Assembly: GCF_004364325.1 (NCBI RefSeq)
Contig: NZ_SOCP01000002.1
Location: 1 to 64,000, forward strand
Direction: 5' to 3'
Source: Actinophytocola oryzae
GTDB taxonomy: Bacteria > Actinomycetota > Actinomycetes > Mycobacteriales > Pseudonocardiaceae
Length of the DNA stretch: 64,000 nt
Below, piece by piece: positions 33,423-42,878 of the stretch. Numbering within the stretch: position 1 is the stretch's first letter; every line of letters starts with the position of its first letter. The notes under the pieces were generated by a model that was not told the DNA's origin, did no database searches, and saw only the letters and a program-made list of their open reading frames with translations. The translations under genes and the position numbers were made by a program.

Positions 33423-34599
33423 GTGCCGACGCGTCGACCACGTCCTGGCGGCGGAGCCGGAGCTGCTTCGGCATGTTCCAGCCGAGCACGCCGGTGACGC
33501 GGCCGTCGCGCAGGTACTGGACGACGAACCGGCGCGCGTCGAGGTCACCGTCCACGACGCGCACGTCGGCGTCGGGCGGCAGGACGCCGTGCGTCTGCAG
33601 CTTGACGTCGTACTGGTCGGTCCAGAAGTAGGGCACGGGGGAGTAGGGGCGGTCCGCGCCGAGGACGTTGTCGGCGACCGCGATCGCCTGCTCGACGGCG
33701 TTCGTGCGGTTCTCCAGCCGCGTCAGCACCCCGAGCCCCTCGTGCTGCCAGCGCGCCACGTCGCCTGCCGCGTGGATCCCGGGTGCCGCGAGGCACCGGG
33801 AGTCGCACACGACACCGTCCGCGAGGGTGAGCCCGCTGCCGGCGAGCCAGTCGGTGACGGGGACGGCGCCGATCGCGACCACGACCACGTCGGCCGCCAG
33901 CACCTCGCCGGTCGCGAGGCGGACACCGGTCACCCGGCCGTGCTCGCCGGTCATGCCGGCGACCGGGGCGCCAAGCCGCAGCGTCACGCCGTTGGCGGTG
34001 TGCAGGTCCCCGAGCAGCTCCCCGACGACCGGACCGACCTGCATGGCCAGCGGAGTCCGCAGCGGCCCCGCCACGGTCACGGCGAGGCCCATGCCCCGTG
34101 CGGTCGCGGCGATCTCGGCGCCGAGCACGCCCTCGCCGACGACCACGAGCCGTGCCGAGGCGAGCAGGTCGGCACGCAGTGCGGTCACGTCCTCGATGGT
34201 CCGCACGACGTGGACCCCGGCCAGCTCGTCCTGGCCGGGCAGCGTCCTCGGCCGCGCACCGGTGGCGATGACCACCGCGTCGGCACGCAGTTCGCGTCCG
34301 GCCGCCGTGCGCACCGTGCGCGTGGCAGTGTCGAGACCGACGGCGGGGTCGTCCAGGACGAGGTCGACCCGCAGGGCGGAAAGCGCCGGTCCGGTCCGCA
34401 GCGTGGTGCGGTCGGCCGGCCGGGCGCCCGAGAGGACCTGCTTGGACAGTGGCGGCCGGTCGTAGGGCAGGTGCCGCTCGCCCCCGAGCAGCGTGACGTG
34501 ACCGGCATAACCCCTGCGTCGCAACGCCTCCACGGTGGACAGTCCAGCGACCGACGCGCCGACCACGAGAACGCTTCCTGGCACGAGGCCGACACTCAT
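33409..34599 (-). CDS. Ferredoxin reductase (FAD/NAD-dependent)
   Basis: A 396-aa oxidoreductase of the ferredoxin/putidaredoxin reductase family. The FAD motif VVGASVAGLSTVEALRRRG is near the N-terminus, the NAD(P)H motif VVVGEGVLGAEIAATARGMG is near residue 150, and the second FAD motif (GIHAAGDVA) is near 275. It passes electrons from NAD(P)H to a small ferredoxin and so to a P450; the 3Fe-4S ferredoxin at 45562 and P450 at 45851 are the obvious partners. The ATG at 34599 follows GAAGGAAC. An upstream in-frame stretch has no homology and was not used. Confidence 0.9.
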   Translation of the reverse strand: MSVGLVPGSVLVVGASVAGLSTVEALRRRGYAGHVTLLGGERHLPYDRPPLSKQVLSGARPADRTTLRTGPALSALRVDLVLDDPAVGLDTATRTVRTAAGRELRADAVVIATGARPRTLPGQDELAGVHVVRTIEDVTALRADLLASARLVVVGEGVLGAEIAATARGMGLAVTVAGPLRTPLAMQVGPVVGELLGDLHTANGVTLRLGAPVAGMTGEHGRVTGVRLATGEVLAADVVVVAIGAVPVTDWLAGSGLTLADGVVCDSRCLAAPGIHAAGDVARWQHEGLGVLTRLENRTNAVEQAIAVADNVLGADRPYSPVPYFWTDQYDVKLQTHGVLPPDADVRVVDGDLDARRFVVQYLRDGRVTGVLGWNMPKQLRLRRQDVVDASALTRP

Positions 34600-34806
34600 C
34601 GCCGTTCCTTCGCAATTGTGGGTCGGGAGTATTTCTTCTACCGTAGCAGAGTGCGAGAGTGATTCGGGACTTATCACTTTCTGCTATTGTCGGCACTCCA
34701 TTGTTGTGGTGAATTTCGGATTGCTCGGCCACGTTCTCGCTCGGTATTCTCGGGTGTATTCAGTGGGCAGGAATCCGTACGCTCGTTCGCGACAGAACGG
34801 AAGACG

Positions 34807-35055
34807 ATGGAGTCGACCATGTCCGAAAACTCCTCCACACCCGACGGGCAGGCCGCGGGGGTCAGCCGCAGGAAGCTGCTCGGCGCCGCCGCGCTCGGCG
34901 CGGCTGCCCTCGGCGGCATCGTGGGCGGCGCCGGTCAGGCGAGTGCTCAGACGAGCGGGTCCAGGGTCAGGGTGACCGAACAGCGCGAGCGGGCGGTCGT
35001 CGTCGGCAGCGGCTTCGGCAGCGGCTTCGGCGGCGGCGTCTCGGCGCTGCGGCTC
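34807..35055 (+). pseudogene. 5' stump of a Tat-exported cholesterol-oxidase-like gene
   Basis: From the ATG at 34807 (GGAAG ahead of it; a second ATG is at 34819) the frame gives a twin-arginine signal peptide (SRRKLLGAAALGAAALGGIV, ending ASAQ) and then the start of a GMC/cholesterol oxidase FAD fold, RAVVVGSGFGSGFGGGVSAL. Similarity stops after VSALRL at 35055; the rest of the roughly 500-codon gene is missing. The frame runs on through antisense DNA of another truncated gene. An internal repeat, GSGFGSGF, disturbs the dinucleotide-binding loop. It is a dead remnant of an exported sterol oxidase. Confidence 0.7.
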
Positions 35056-35072
35056 GTGATGCCGCGCGGCCT

Positions 35073-35156
35073 CTCATCGCCGAAGCGGAGCGCGAGCGCC
35101 GCGCCGATTCCCCGCGCACCGCCGGTCACCACGATTACTTTCTCGGCCAAATTCAC
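35073..35156 (-). pseudogene. 5' stump of a short-chain dehydrogenase gene
   Basis: On the minus strand a GTG at 35156 starts VNLAEKVIVVTGGARGIGAA, then LALRFGDE: the complete NAD-binding start of an SDR (TGxxxGIG). Similarity stops at 35073, after 28 codons. It faces the cholesterol-oxidase stump, with only 17 bases between the two homologies, so both genes lost their 3' ends at one junction. No product is expected. Confidence 0.65.
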
Positions 35157-35313
35157 GTTTGGTTCCTGGCGGTGCGGTGGTGGTTTCGGGAAACAAATTC
35201 GCTGACAGCCTGAATGTAGGATGGCCGTCAATTGTCTGTCAAGTTCCGGGAAATGCTTTGTCAGTCGCTCACCGGAATTAGTTGGAGCTATTGTCACCGA
35301 CTGAGTAACGGCG

Positions 35314-36513
35314 TTACCCGGATTCCGTTTCGAAGAGCATCCTGGCGCGCAGCGCCAGCTCCATGGCGAGCCTGGCGTCGGGGTCGGCGAGCTTGTCGCC
35401 GAGCAGTTCCTGCAGCTGGTGCACGCGGTAGCGGAACGTCTGCGGATGCACGTCGAGGCGGGCGGCGATCTCGTTGTGCGTGCCACAACGCTGCAGCCAG
35501 GCGAGCAGGGTGGTGGCCATCCGGTCGCGCTGTTTGTGGGTGAGCCCGGCGAACGCGGTCTCGATGTGCTCCTGGAGCTGGGCCGTCAGGAACGGATCCA
35601 CGAGCAACAGCAGTGTCGTGAGGTTGTCCTGGCACCACGAGATCCTCTGGGTCGGCTCGTCCCTCGCCCTGCTCAGCCCGAGCAGCCGCCGCGCGAGCAG
35701 CAGGGAGCGGTGGGCTTCGGCCAGTCCGACGGCGGGGCCGACGGCGGCCCGTCTCCCGGCGAGCAGGTCCGCGACGCCGTCCCGCTCCTGTCCGGGATCC
35801 GGCATCACGACACAGGGTGACGCGCTGTCCACCCGGTCGACGAGCACCTCGCGCAGCGCGGCGATCTCGTCCAGGTCGTCGTTCTCGCCGCGCGGCTCCA
35901 CCGCGATCGTCACGACGCGGTCCGGCAGCGGCCAGTCCGCCGCCTGTGCCAGCGTCCGGACCCACTCCTGGTCCGCCGGACCTCCCGAGAGGATGATCCG
36001 GGCCAGCTGCTGTCTGGCCTGCTCCCGCACGTCGAGGTGGCTGACCCGTTCCCGCGCCCTGGCCTGTGCGTCGTGGTGCCCGGCGATGGCCTCGCGGCTC
36101 AGCTCGTCCACCCAGGCGAAGACGGCCTCGGCCATGTCGGACAGGGACTCCGGCGACGCGCCCAGCTCAGCGGCGTTGAGGCTGACGTGCCGCCACACCA
36201 CACGTGCGCCGATCCGCAGTGCCGCCTGCAGCGGCTCGGTGGTCCTGCCGCGCAGGAACTCGCCCTCGCCGACGGCCCGGATCACGGGCCGCCAGTCGGC
36301 GCGCCCGCCGCCCGTGCGGAAGACGGCGTCGAAGCACAGGTCGATGCCCGTCTCGATGACGTGCACGAACCCGGCGTGCAACCGGGTCGGCAGCGGCGGC
36401 GCGTACGCGTCGACGTTGTCCTGGATCTCCCGCAGCACCTCCTTCACCAGGAGGTCGGACAGCTGGCGCAGTCTCGTGGCCGATTCCGACGGCACCCTCG
36501 TACGAGTGTGCAT
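35314..36513 (-). CDS. PucR-type (CdaR-like) transcription regulator
   Basis: A 399-aa regulator with a helical N-terminal sensor-like region, a weak GGDEF-like middle and a C-terminal PucR helix-turn-helix (LLAWLQRCGTHNEIAARLDV, HPQTFRYRVHQLQELLGD). PucR/CdaR proteins activate catabolic operons. The ATG at 36513 follows GGGGGTGA; an ATG at 36555, which would overlap the ligase gene by ten bases, is the alternative. It lies downstream of, and in line with, the acyl-CoA ligase and CaiB genes, so it may control this part of the island. Confidence 0.85.
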   Translation of the reverse strand: MHTRTRVPSESATRLRQLSDLLVKEVLREIQDNVDAYAPPLPTRLHAGFVHVIETGIDLCFDAVFRTGGGRADWRPVIRAVGEGEFLRGRTTEPLQAALRIGARVVWRHVSLNAAELGASPESLSDMAEAVFAWVDELSREAIAGHHDAQARARERVSHLDVREQARQQLARIILSGGPADQEWVRTLAQAADWPLPDRVVTIAVEPRGENDDLDEIAALREVLVDRVDSASPCVVMPDPGQERDGVADLLAGRRAAVGPAVGLAEAHRSLLLARRLLGLSRARDEPTQRISWCQDNLTTLLLLVDPFLTAQLQEHIETAFAGLTHKQRDRMATTLLAWLQRCGTHNEIAARLDVHPQTFRYRVHQLQELLGDKLADPDARLAMELALRARMLFETESG

Positions 36514-36545
36514 GATCACCCCCAGACGACGGGTTCCGTTGGTGC

Positions 36546-37985
36546 TCACCGACATAGCGTGGCCACGACGTCCCGTCGCCGCACCTTGCCGGTGTCCGTG
36601 CGCGGCAGCTCGGCCCACACCGTGACCCGGTCCGGTGTCCTGGAACCACGCAGCACCAGCCGGACCGCCTCGCGGAGCAGCTCCGGGTCGGGCTCGGCGC
36701 CGCGTTCCGGGGTGACGACGGCCTCGATCCGCTGGCCCCACTCGTCGTCGGGGACACCGACGACCACGGCGTCCGCGACGCCGTCCTGGCGGCGCAGCAC
36801 GTCCTCGATCTCGGCGGGCGAGATGTTCTCCGCGCCCTTGATGATCGTGTCGTCCACCCGGCCCTCGACGAAGAGGTAGCCGTCCGCGTCGAGGTGCCCG
36901 AGGTCGCGCGTGTCGAACCAGCCGCCCGCGGCGACCTGCGCGCCACGGACCCAGATCAGCCCGGACTCGCCGGCCGGCAGCACGTCGGTGTCCCGGATCT
37001 CGATCTCGACGCCGGGGACGGGCCGGCCCACCGAGTGCAGCCGCGCCCGCACCTTCGGATCGGTCGAGGCGAGGGCGTCGCGGTGGTCGTCCGGGCCGAG
37101 CACGGAGATCGTCGAGCTGGTCTCGGTCAGCCCGTAGGCGTTGACGAACCCGACCGACGGCCACTCCCGCAGCGCGCGTTCGATCACGCGCGGCGGCATC
37201 GCGGCGCCGCCGTAGGCCAGCGTGCGCAGGCTCGGCACCGGGCCCGGGTCCTCCATGACCCTCGCCAGCATGGTCGGCACCACCATGGCACCGGTGATCT
37301 GCTCGGCGTTGACGAGGTCCAGCCATCCCCTGGGGGTGAACGGGTCGAGGAAGACGAGCCGGCGCCCGGCGTAGAGGTTGCTGAGCACGCCCGCCACCCC
37401 GGCGACGTGGTAGGGCGGCACGCACGACAGTGACGCCTCGTCCGGCCCGGCGCTGCCGAACTCCACCGTGCCGATGACGTAGGACACGAGGTTGTCGTGC
37501 CGCAGCGACACGGGCTTCGGCGTCGAGGTGGTGCCGCTGGTGTAGATGACGACCGCGGTGGCGTCGGGCGCCGGCTCGCGCACGGGGCGCCCCGGCACCT
37601 TCTTCGCCGTCCTGGCCAGCCACGCCTCGGGCGTCGTCAGCCCCGAGGCGACCGGTCTCGCGACGGCGTCGTGCTGCTCGTCGGCGACCACGTAGGCGCG
37701 GGGGTGGTTGGCGAGCAACGCACTCAGCGGTTCCGCACCGAGGCGGTAGTTGAGCGGCACGAACGGCACCCCGGCGACCGCGGCGGCGAACAACGCCACG
37801 GGGAAGGCCGGTCCGTTCTTCGCGAGGTACACGAGGGCCGGTGCGCCGGACTGCATGAGCACGGCCGCGCCATGGCGTGCGGCCGCACGCAGGTCCGCCG
37901 CGGTGACGCCGTCGCCGCCGTTCGTCAGCGCGGCACGTCCGTCGCCGCCGTCCGCTGCCATGTCGAGCAGGGTCGTGAGGTTCAT
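36546..37985 (-). CDS. Acyl-CoA synthetase (AMP-dependent ligase)
   Basis: A 479-aa adenylate-forming ligase. Core motifs are YTSGTTSTPKPVSL (ATP loop), AYGLTETSSTI and YLFVEGRVDDTIIKGAENIS (hinge and CoA step), with the catalytic Lys region TDTGKVRRRDV at the end. It activates a carboxylic acid with ATP and CoA; in this island the substrate is presumably a ring-cleavage or side-chain acid. It overlaps or abuts the PucR-type gene and starts four bases after the small gene at 37990, so they are co-transcribed. Slightly shorter than the usual FadD (about 500-560 aa). Confidence 0.9.
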   Translation of the reverse strand: MNLTTLLDMAADGGDGRAALTNGGDGVTAADLRAAARHGAAVLMQSGAPALVYLAKNGPAFPVALFAAAVAGVPFVPLNYRLGAEPLSALLANHPRAYVVADEQHDAVARPVASGLTTPEAWLARTAKKVPGRPVREPAPDATAVVIYTSGTTSTPKPVSLRHDNLVSYVIGTVEFGSAGPDEASLSCVPPYHVAGVAGVLSNLYAGRRLVFLDPFTPRGWLDLVNAEQITGAMVVPTMLARVMEDPGPVPSLRTLAYGGAAMPPRVIERALREWPSVGFVNAYGLTETSSTISVLGPDDHRDALASTDPKVRARLHSVGRPVPGVEIEIRDTDVLPAGESGLIWVRGAQVAAGGWFDTRDLGHLDADGYLFVEGRVDDTIIKGAENISPAEIEDVLRRQDGVADAVVVGVPDDEWGQRIEAVVTPERGAEPDPELLREAVRLVLRGSRTPDRVTVWAELPRTDTGKVRRRDVVATLCR

Positions 37986-37989
37986 GTCA

Positions 37990-38301
37990 TCAGTCCGATG
38001 CGGGTAGTGGCTTGGCGGTCTTCGTCTCGAGCGGCACGCCGTCCAGGGCGAGCGAGCCCTGCCCCGGCTTCACGCACAGCAGCTCCACGGCGCCGTCCGG
38101 TGTGGCGTACCGCTTGCCCAGCAGCGTCCCGGACGCGTGGCCGGCCTCGACCCGCGCGCCGGACGGCCCGAGGTAGTCGGCCTTGGCGACCATCGGCACG
38201 CCGCCACACGTCAGCGCGGCCGCGTCGGCGGACCAGCGCACGACCACCACGGCCGTCTCGTCCACCGTGCTCAGGAGCGTCACCCCGACGCTGACTGCCA
38301 T
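37990..38301 (-). CDS. Small conserved-looking protein (103 aa)
   Basis: A 103-aa protein of unknown function beginning AVSVGVTLLSTVDETAVVVV. It has a beta-rich body (DGAVELLCVKPGQGSLALDG) and no signal or membrane segment. It is packed between the acyl-CoA ligase and tandem CaiB genes in one direction, with GGGACTCCTC-type spacing and AAGGGACTCCTCA ahead of the ATG. The size and context suggest an accessory subunit or binding protein of the CoA-ester pathway. No family could be named. Confidence 0.65.
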   Translation of the reverse strand: MAVSVGVTLLSTVDETAVVVVRWSADAAALTCGGVPMVAKADYLGPSGARVEAGHASGTLLGKRYATPDGAVELLCVKPGQGSLALDGVPLETKTAKPLPASD

Positions 38302-38327
38302 TGAGGAGTCCCTTCCTAGTCGTTCCG

Positions 38328-40721
38328 TCACCACGAGGGCCGGTCGCCGATCACGCCGTCCGCCCGCAGCGCGGCGATCTCGTCGGCGGACAGGCCGAGC
38401 CGGGTCAGTACTTCCTCGTTGTGCTCGCCGAGCAGCGGCGCTGGCGACCGGTGTGCCTGCCACGTCCCGTCGGAGAACCGGAACGGCAGCGTGCTGTAGC
38501 TGGCCGCACCGCCGACGGGATGTCCCACGGTCTCGAAGAAGCCGCGTTCCCGCAGCTGGGGCAGCTCGGTCTGCCGGTGCGGCTGAAGCACCTTCGCCAC
38601 CGGGACACCGGCCGCCCAGAGCGCCGTCACGACCTCGTCCCCGGTGCGTGTCGAGCACCACCGGCCCAACGCCTCGTCGAGCGCGTCGTGCGCGGCCCTG
38701 CGACCGGCCACGGTGGACAGTCCGGGGTCCTCGGCCCAGTCGGGCCGGTCGACCGCCGCGCACAGCGCCGCCCACTGCTCGTCCGTCGCGACCGCGATCG
38801 CGACCCACGAGTCGTTCCCGCCGAACTCGTCCGGCTCGCTCGTGCGGTACAGGTTCTGCGGTGCGGAGACCGGCCCCCGGTTGCCCACCCGGTTCAGCTC
38901 GACGCCGTACGCGGAGTGCTCGATGACCTGCTCGGCGGCGATGTTGACCGCCGCCTCCGCCATCGCCGCCTCGACGAGCATGCCCTCCCCGGTCCGCCGC
39001 CGGTGCTCCAGCGCGAGCAGCAGGCCCGTGACGGCGTGCAGCCCGGCGTTCGGGTCGCCGAGCGAGTACGGCTCGACGGGGTTCTGGTCGGGGTGGCCGG
39101 TCAGCCACGTCAGCCCGGACACGTCCTCGATGACGTAGGCGAAGGCGGCGTTGTCCCGGTACGGGCCGTCGAGGCCGAACCCGGGCATCCGGACCATGAT
39201 CACGTCCGGCCGGATGGCGCGGACCGCCTCGTAGTCGAGGCCGACCTGGTCCAGCACGCGGGGCGTGAAGTTCTCGACGACCACGCCGCAGTCGGCGATG
39301 AGCCCGCGCAGCACGTCGAGACCGCGTTCCGACCGGAAGTCGACGGTGACGCTCTTCTTGTTGGTGTTGAGCCCGCAGAAGATCGGCGACCGCTCCCACC
39401 ACTGGTCCTCGGTGGCCGGCACGCCCGCGATGAGCCTCGTGCCGTCGGGACGGCCGGTGGACTCGAGGTGGATGACCTCGGCGCCGAGCATGGCCAGCAG
39501 GTGTGTGCTGGAGGGGCCGGCCCAGAAGGCGGTCATGTCGAGGACGCGCAGCCCGGCCAGTGGCAGCCGGGCGTCCTCGGCGGCGCCGTCGCCGTCACGC
39601 GGCCGGGTCTTCCCGAGGTCGGCGGAGTGCTCGCCGAGCCGGGGTGCGGGTGCGGGTTCGCGCAGCACGTCGGGGTGCAGCCGGTAGGGCGGCCCCGGTT
39701 CGGTGAAGCCGTCCCGGGGGTTGGTCCGGAACGTGCCGCGGAACCGGAACTGGGCGTCGTCCGCGATGGTCGAGCCCTGGTTGACGGGTGCGTTGGGGAT
39801 CCGGAACGCCGTGGCCAGCTCCCGGACCTCCGCGACGGTGCGTTCGGCGACCCACGCGTACAGCTCGGGCGCCGCCTTCGCGGCCAGTTCCATCAGCGCG
39901 AGCGGCTGGTCGGGGTCGATCCACTCGGGGTGGCCGACCATCGCGCACAGGTCGAACCACTGCTGTGCGGTGGCGCAGCCGATCGCGACGAGCCCGTCCT
40001 TCGCCGTCGACACCCCTGGCACGAACAGCGACCGCACCGAGCGGAACGGCCGGCCGAGCAGCTCGAAGAAGGTCACCGGGTAGTAGGTGAGGCACAGGAC
40101 CTGGGCCTCCAGCACCGACAGGTCCACGAGCCGGCCGCGCCCGGCGGCCTGGGAGACCAGCGTCGCGGCGGCGGCGTAGGTGCCGGCGAGCCACTCACCG
40201 ACCTGGCCGCCGACGTGCACCGGTGCCCGGTCCGGCGCCCCGCGGCCCAGCCCGACGATCCCGCCCGACCACGCCTGGAGCGTGAACTCCGTGGCCGGCC
40301 TGTCCCGCCACGGACCGGTCAGCCCGAACGGGGTGATGGCGGTGACGGTGAGGTGTGGGTGGCGCCGGAGAATCTCCTCCGGCAGCAGGCTCGGGTGCTC
40401 CGCGAGCGGGGTGCCCCGCGACCAGACGACGGCGTCGACCCCGGCGAGCAGCGCGTCCAGCCGTGCCAGCGCCTCCTGGTCGTCGGGGTCGACGACCACG
40501 CTCCGCTTGGCACCGGCGAGGAAGCTGAACAGGGCGCCGTCGCCGTCCGGTGGGATCGGCGCGCCGGACGCCGACCAGGTTCGCAGCGGGTCACCCTCCG
40601 GCGGCTCGGCCTTGGTCACCCCGGCCCCGCCGTCGGCGAGGAGCTTGGTGGCGTAGGCACCCGCGATCCCGGAGGACAGGTCGACGACCGCGTACCCGGT
40701 GAGCGGGCTGGGAGGTCCCAT
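38328..40721 (-). CDS. Tandem (two-domain) CaiB/BaiF CoA-transferase
   Basis: A 797-aa protein made of two class-III CoA-transferase units. Unit one (about 1-370) starts GYAVVDLSSGIAGAYATKLL. Unit two (about 390-797) starts GLRVLDMTAFWAGPSSTHLL and contains LNTNKKSVTVDFRSERGLD. The position of the catalytic Asp of formyl-CoA transferase is a Glu in both units (VDLSVLEAQ and VEAAMAEAAV), so acyl-enzyme chemistry may differ. It would move CoA between an acyl-CoA donor and a pathway acid. The ATG at 40721 is chosen; 40745 is possible. It lies in a run of CoA genes. Confidence 0.85.
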   Translation of the reverse strand: MGPPSPLTGYAVVDLSSGIAGAYATKLLADGGAGVTKAEPPEGDPLRTWSASGAPIPPDGDGALFSFLAGAKRSVVVDPDDQEALARLDALLAGVDAVVWSRGTPLAEHPSLLPEEILRRHPHLTVTAITPFGLTGPWRDRPATEFTLQAWSGGIVGLGRGAPDRAPVHVGGQVGEWLAGTYAAAATLVSQAAGRGRLVDLSVLEAQVLCLTYYPVTFFELLGRPFRSVRSLFVPGVSTAKDGLVAIGCATAQQWFDLCAMVGHPEWIDPDQPLALMELAAKAAPELYAWVAERTVAEVRELATAFRIPNAPVNQGSTIADDAQFRFRGTFRTNPRDGFTEPGPPYRLHPDVLREPAPAPRLGEHSADLGKTRPRDGDGAAEDARLPLAGLRVLDMTAFWAGPSSTHLLAMLGAEVIHLESTGRPDGTRLIAGVPATEDQWWERSPIFCGLNTNKKSVTVDFRSERGLDVLRGLIADCGVVVENFTPRVLDQVGLDYEAVRAIRPDVIMVRMPGFGLDGPYRDNAAFAYVIEDVSGLTWLTGHPDQNPVEPYSLGDPNAGLHAVTGLLLALEHRRRTGEGMLVEAAMAEAAVNIAAEQVIEHSAYGVELNRVGNRGPVSAPQNLYRTSEPDEFGGNDSWVAIAVATDEQWAALCAAVDRPDWAEDPGLSTVAGRRAAHDALDEALGRWCSTRTGDEVVTALWAAGVPVAKVLQPHRQTELPQLRERGFFETVGHPVGGAASYSTLPFRFSDGTWQAHRSPAPLLGEHNEEVLTRLGLSADEIAALRADGVIGDRPSW

Positions 40722-40769
40722 TCCTGGTGTACCGCCTTCGCACATCGTTGTGGTGGCTTGGTGCCGGGC

Positions 40770-41732
40770 CTACTCCGGCTTGCGGCGACCCGACCTGCTC
40801 AACCGGAAGTCCGGTGGGAACTGGTCGTCGTTGTCCTTGACCGCGCTCGCGAGGCCCTGACCGAGCATCTCGTCGAGTGACGCGTCACCCGCGTCCGGGC
40901 GGGAGTAGTTGCCCAGGCTCTCGAACAGGCCGGTGAGCATGCTGCCCATGTACTCGCCCTGGTGCTGCTTCATCATCGCGAAGAACAGCTTCTGCTGGAA
41001 CACGACATCCGTCGGGCGGGTGCGGGAGCAGGCGAGGGCGTACTTGGCGACCTCGTCCTCGAGCTGGTCGCGGGGGACGACCTTGTTGAGGAAGTTGCAG
41101 TCGTACATCTCCGCCGCGGTGAACGGTCGCCCGGTGAACACCATCTCCTGGAACTTGCGGATGCCCATGGTGCTCGCCCACGCCCACATCCGGGGACCCC
41201 AGCCCGCGTACCGGAACGCGGCGTGGCCGAAGAGGGCGTCGTCGGAGGAGATGACGAGGTCCGCGTCCGCGGCCTGGTAGAAGTGCCAGCCGTAGCAGTA
41301 GCCCTTGACCTCCAGGATGCTGATCTTCCGGAAGTCCTGGAGGGTCCGGCAGCCAGACCGCGGGTCGGCGAACCACTGCCCGATCTGCGCGCCGCCGCGG
41401 AAGGAACCGGGCGGCGGCATGCGCACGTCGTCCTCAGTGGACAGTCCGAACTCGCCGAGCTTCGGCTCGTCGTCCTCGGCCGCGTACACCTCCATGAACT
41501 CGGGCAGGTCCACCCCGCTCCCGAGGTCGTTGCCGGCACCTCGGATGACGAGCACCTTGACCTCGTCGTCGATGTTGGCCCGGTGCAACAGCCGCGCGTA
41601 CCGCAGCCGCGCGCCGATCGTGGGCGCGTTGAGCCGGTCCGGCCGGTTGAACGTGATGGTGGCGATCCGCGTCTTGGGGTCCTTCTCGTAGAGGATGATC
41701 TCCTCTGGCGACGGCCGGGCGGAGTCAGACAT
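40770..41732 (-). CDS. Enoyl-CoA hydratase/isomerase family protein
   Basis: A 320-aa crotonase-fold protein, longer than the usual 260. The oxyanion region is GAGNDLGSGVDLPEFM, then VKGYCYGWHFYQAADADLVI. The segment that normally carries the catalytic Glu reads FGHAAFRYAGWGPRMW, without Glu at the expected place, so it may catalyse a hydrolysis, decarboxylation or isomerisation rather than hydration. A 35-residue insertion (AAEDDEPKLGEFGL and around) precedes the substrate-binding helix. It follows the M24 pair in one direction with 12 bases between. Confidence 0.8.
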   Translation of the reverse strand: MSDSARPSPEEIILYEKDPKTRIATITFNRPDRLNAPTIGARLRYARLLHRANIDDEVKVLVIRGAGNDLGSGVDLPEFMEVYAAEDDEPKLGEFGLSTEDDVRMPPPGSFRGGAQIGQWFADPRSGCRTLQDFRKISILEVKGYCYGWHFYQAADADLVISSDDALFGHAAFRYAGWGPRMWAWASTMGIRKFQEMVFTGRPFTAAEMYDCNFLNKVVPRDQLEDEVAKYALACSRTRPTDVVFQQKLFFAMMKQHQGEYMGSMLTGLFESLGNYSRPDAGDASLDEMLGQGLASAVKDNDDQFPPDFRLSRSGRRKPE

Positions 41733-41744
41733 GCGGTGTTCCCT

Positions 41745-42878
41745 TCAGCTGCTGGGGACTGCGGTGTCCTCGGAGAGCGGTTCCGGTCCGTTCTCGGTGA
41801 TCGCGACCGAGTCCCGGTGGAACACCGCGCCGACACCGCTCTCCCAGACGTAGGCGGTCACGGCGAGCACGCTGCCCACGTCGAGCCGTTCCTTCGCCGC
41901 GGTCGCGGGCAGGCCCGAGGTGATCACCGGCGTGTCGAAACCCAACCCGAGGCCCCGGGCCACCGCCATCGGTGGGAGCGGTTCGCCCGCCGACTCGTAG
42001 ACGTCCAGGAGCCGTTGCCCCGGCGCACCCGGTTCGCACGCGTCGAGCAGGTTCGCCCACAACGTGTCGCAGCGGGCGTACAGGGCCGCGACCGGCTCGG
42101 TGAGCGCGGCCTCGCCACCCACCAGGTGCGTTCGGCCGACCTCGCCGATGTACCCGTGCGCCACCACGCCCGAGGTGAACGCCACCAGGTCCCCGGTCGC
42201 CAGATCGCGTTCGCCTGCCACCCGCCGCCACGGGTGCTCGGGGTTGGTGAGCCACGCGGCGTCCTGGACCGCGGGGGTCGTGACCCCACCGGCCGCCGAC
42301 GCCTCGAGGAGGACACCGGCCAGCTCCTTCTCGGTGACCCCCGGCCGCAGCTCGGCGACCGCCTTCGCCAGGCTCTCGCCCGCCACCGCGACGGACTCGC
42401 GGATGGCGACCAGCTCCTCGGCGGTCTTGGTCCGCCGCGCCGCCCGCATGGCCACCTCGCCGTCCACGATCTCGGCGGCGGGGAACGCCATCGGCAGCAG
42501 TTGGGCGAACATCGGGGACAGGGTGTCCGTCCCGACCCGGAGCGCGCCCGCCGCGCCGTCGATCCCCTGCAGCACCGTGATGGTGTTCATCGGGTTCCAC
42601 GTCAGGCCGAAGAGGTTCTCCCGGGGGATGTCCTCGGGAATCCCGTCGTCCCAGGTGGACAGCAGGTGGATCGCGCCGGTGGCGCGGACCAGGATGCACG
42701 CCGGTCCGAACGGCTGGGTCCCGGCCAGCCACAGCAGGGTAGCGCCGGTCACGTACCGCACGTTCGCGGTACGGCCCAGCACCAGGACGTCGAGGTCGTG
42801 GGCTGCCATCTGTGCCAGGGCACGCTCCCGCCGCCCGGAGCGGAGAGCGTGGTCGTCCGGCAGGACCTCAGTTGCCAT
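41745..42878 (-). CDS. M24-family protein, metal site lost
   Basis: A 377-aa pita-bread-fold protein of the creatinase/prolidase family, clearly a relative of its neighbour at 42868. The five metal ligands of active M24 enzymes are absent: the first Asp region reads VAFTSG, the second GEVGRTHL, the His motif GLGLGFD has Leu for His, and the EP and final Glu positions are replaced. It is therefore probably not a metallopeptidase; a non-metal hydrolase of the creatinase kind or a partner subunit are possible. The start overlaps the upstream M24 gene by 11 bases. ATG at 42878. Confidence 0.75.
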   Translation of the reverse strand: MATEVLPDDHALRSGRRERALAQMAAHDLDVLVLGRTANVRYVTGATLLWLAGTQPFGPACILVRATGAIHLLSTWDDGIPEDIPRENLFGLTWNPMNTITVLQGIDGAAGALRVGTDTLSPMFAQLLPMAFPAAEIVDGEVAMRAARRTKTAEELVAIRESVAVAGESLAKAVAELRPGVTEKELAGVLLEASAAGGVTTPAVQDAAWLTNPEHPWRRVAGERDLATGDLVAFTSGVVAHGYIGEVGRTHLVGGEAALTEPVAALYARCDTLWANLLDACEPGAPGQRLLDVYESAGEPLPPMAVARGLGLGFDTPVITSGLPATAAKERLDVGSVLAVTAYVWESGVGAVFHRDSVAITENGPEPLSEDTAVPSS

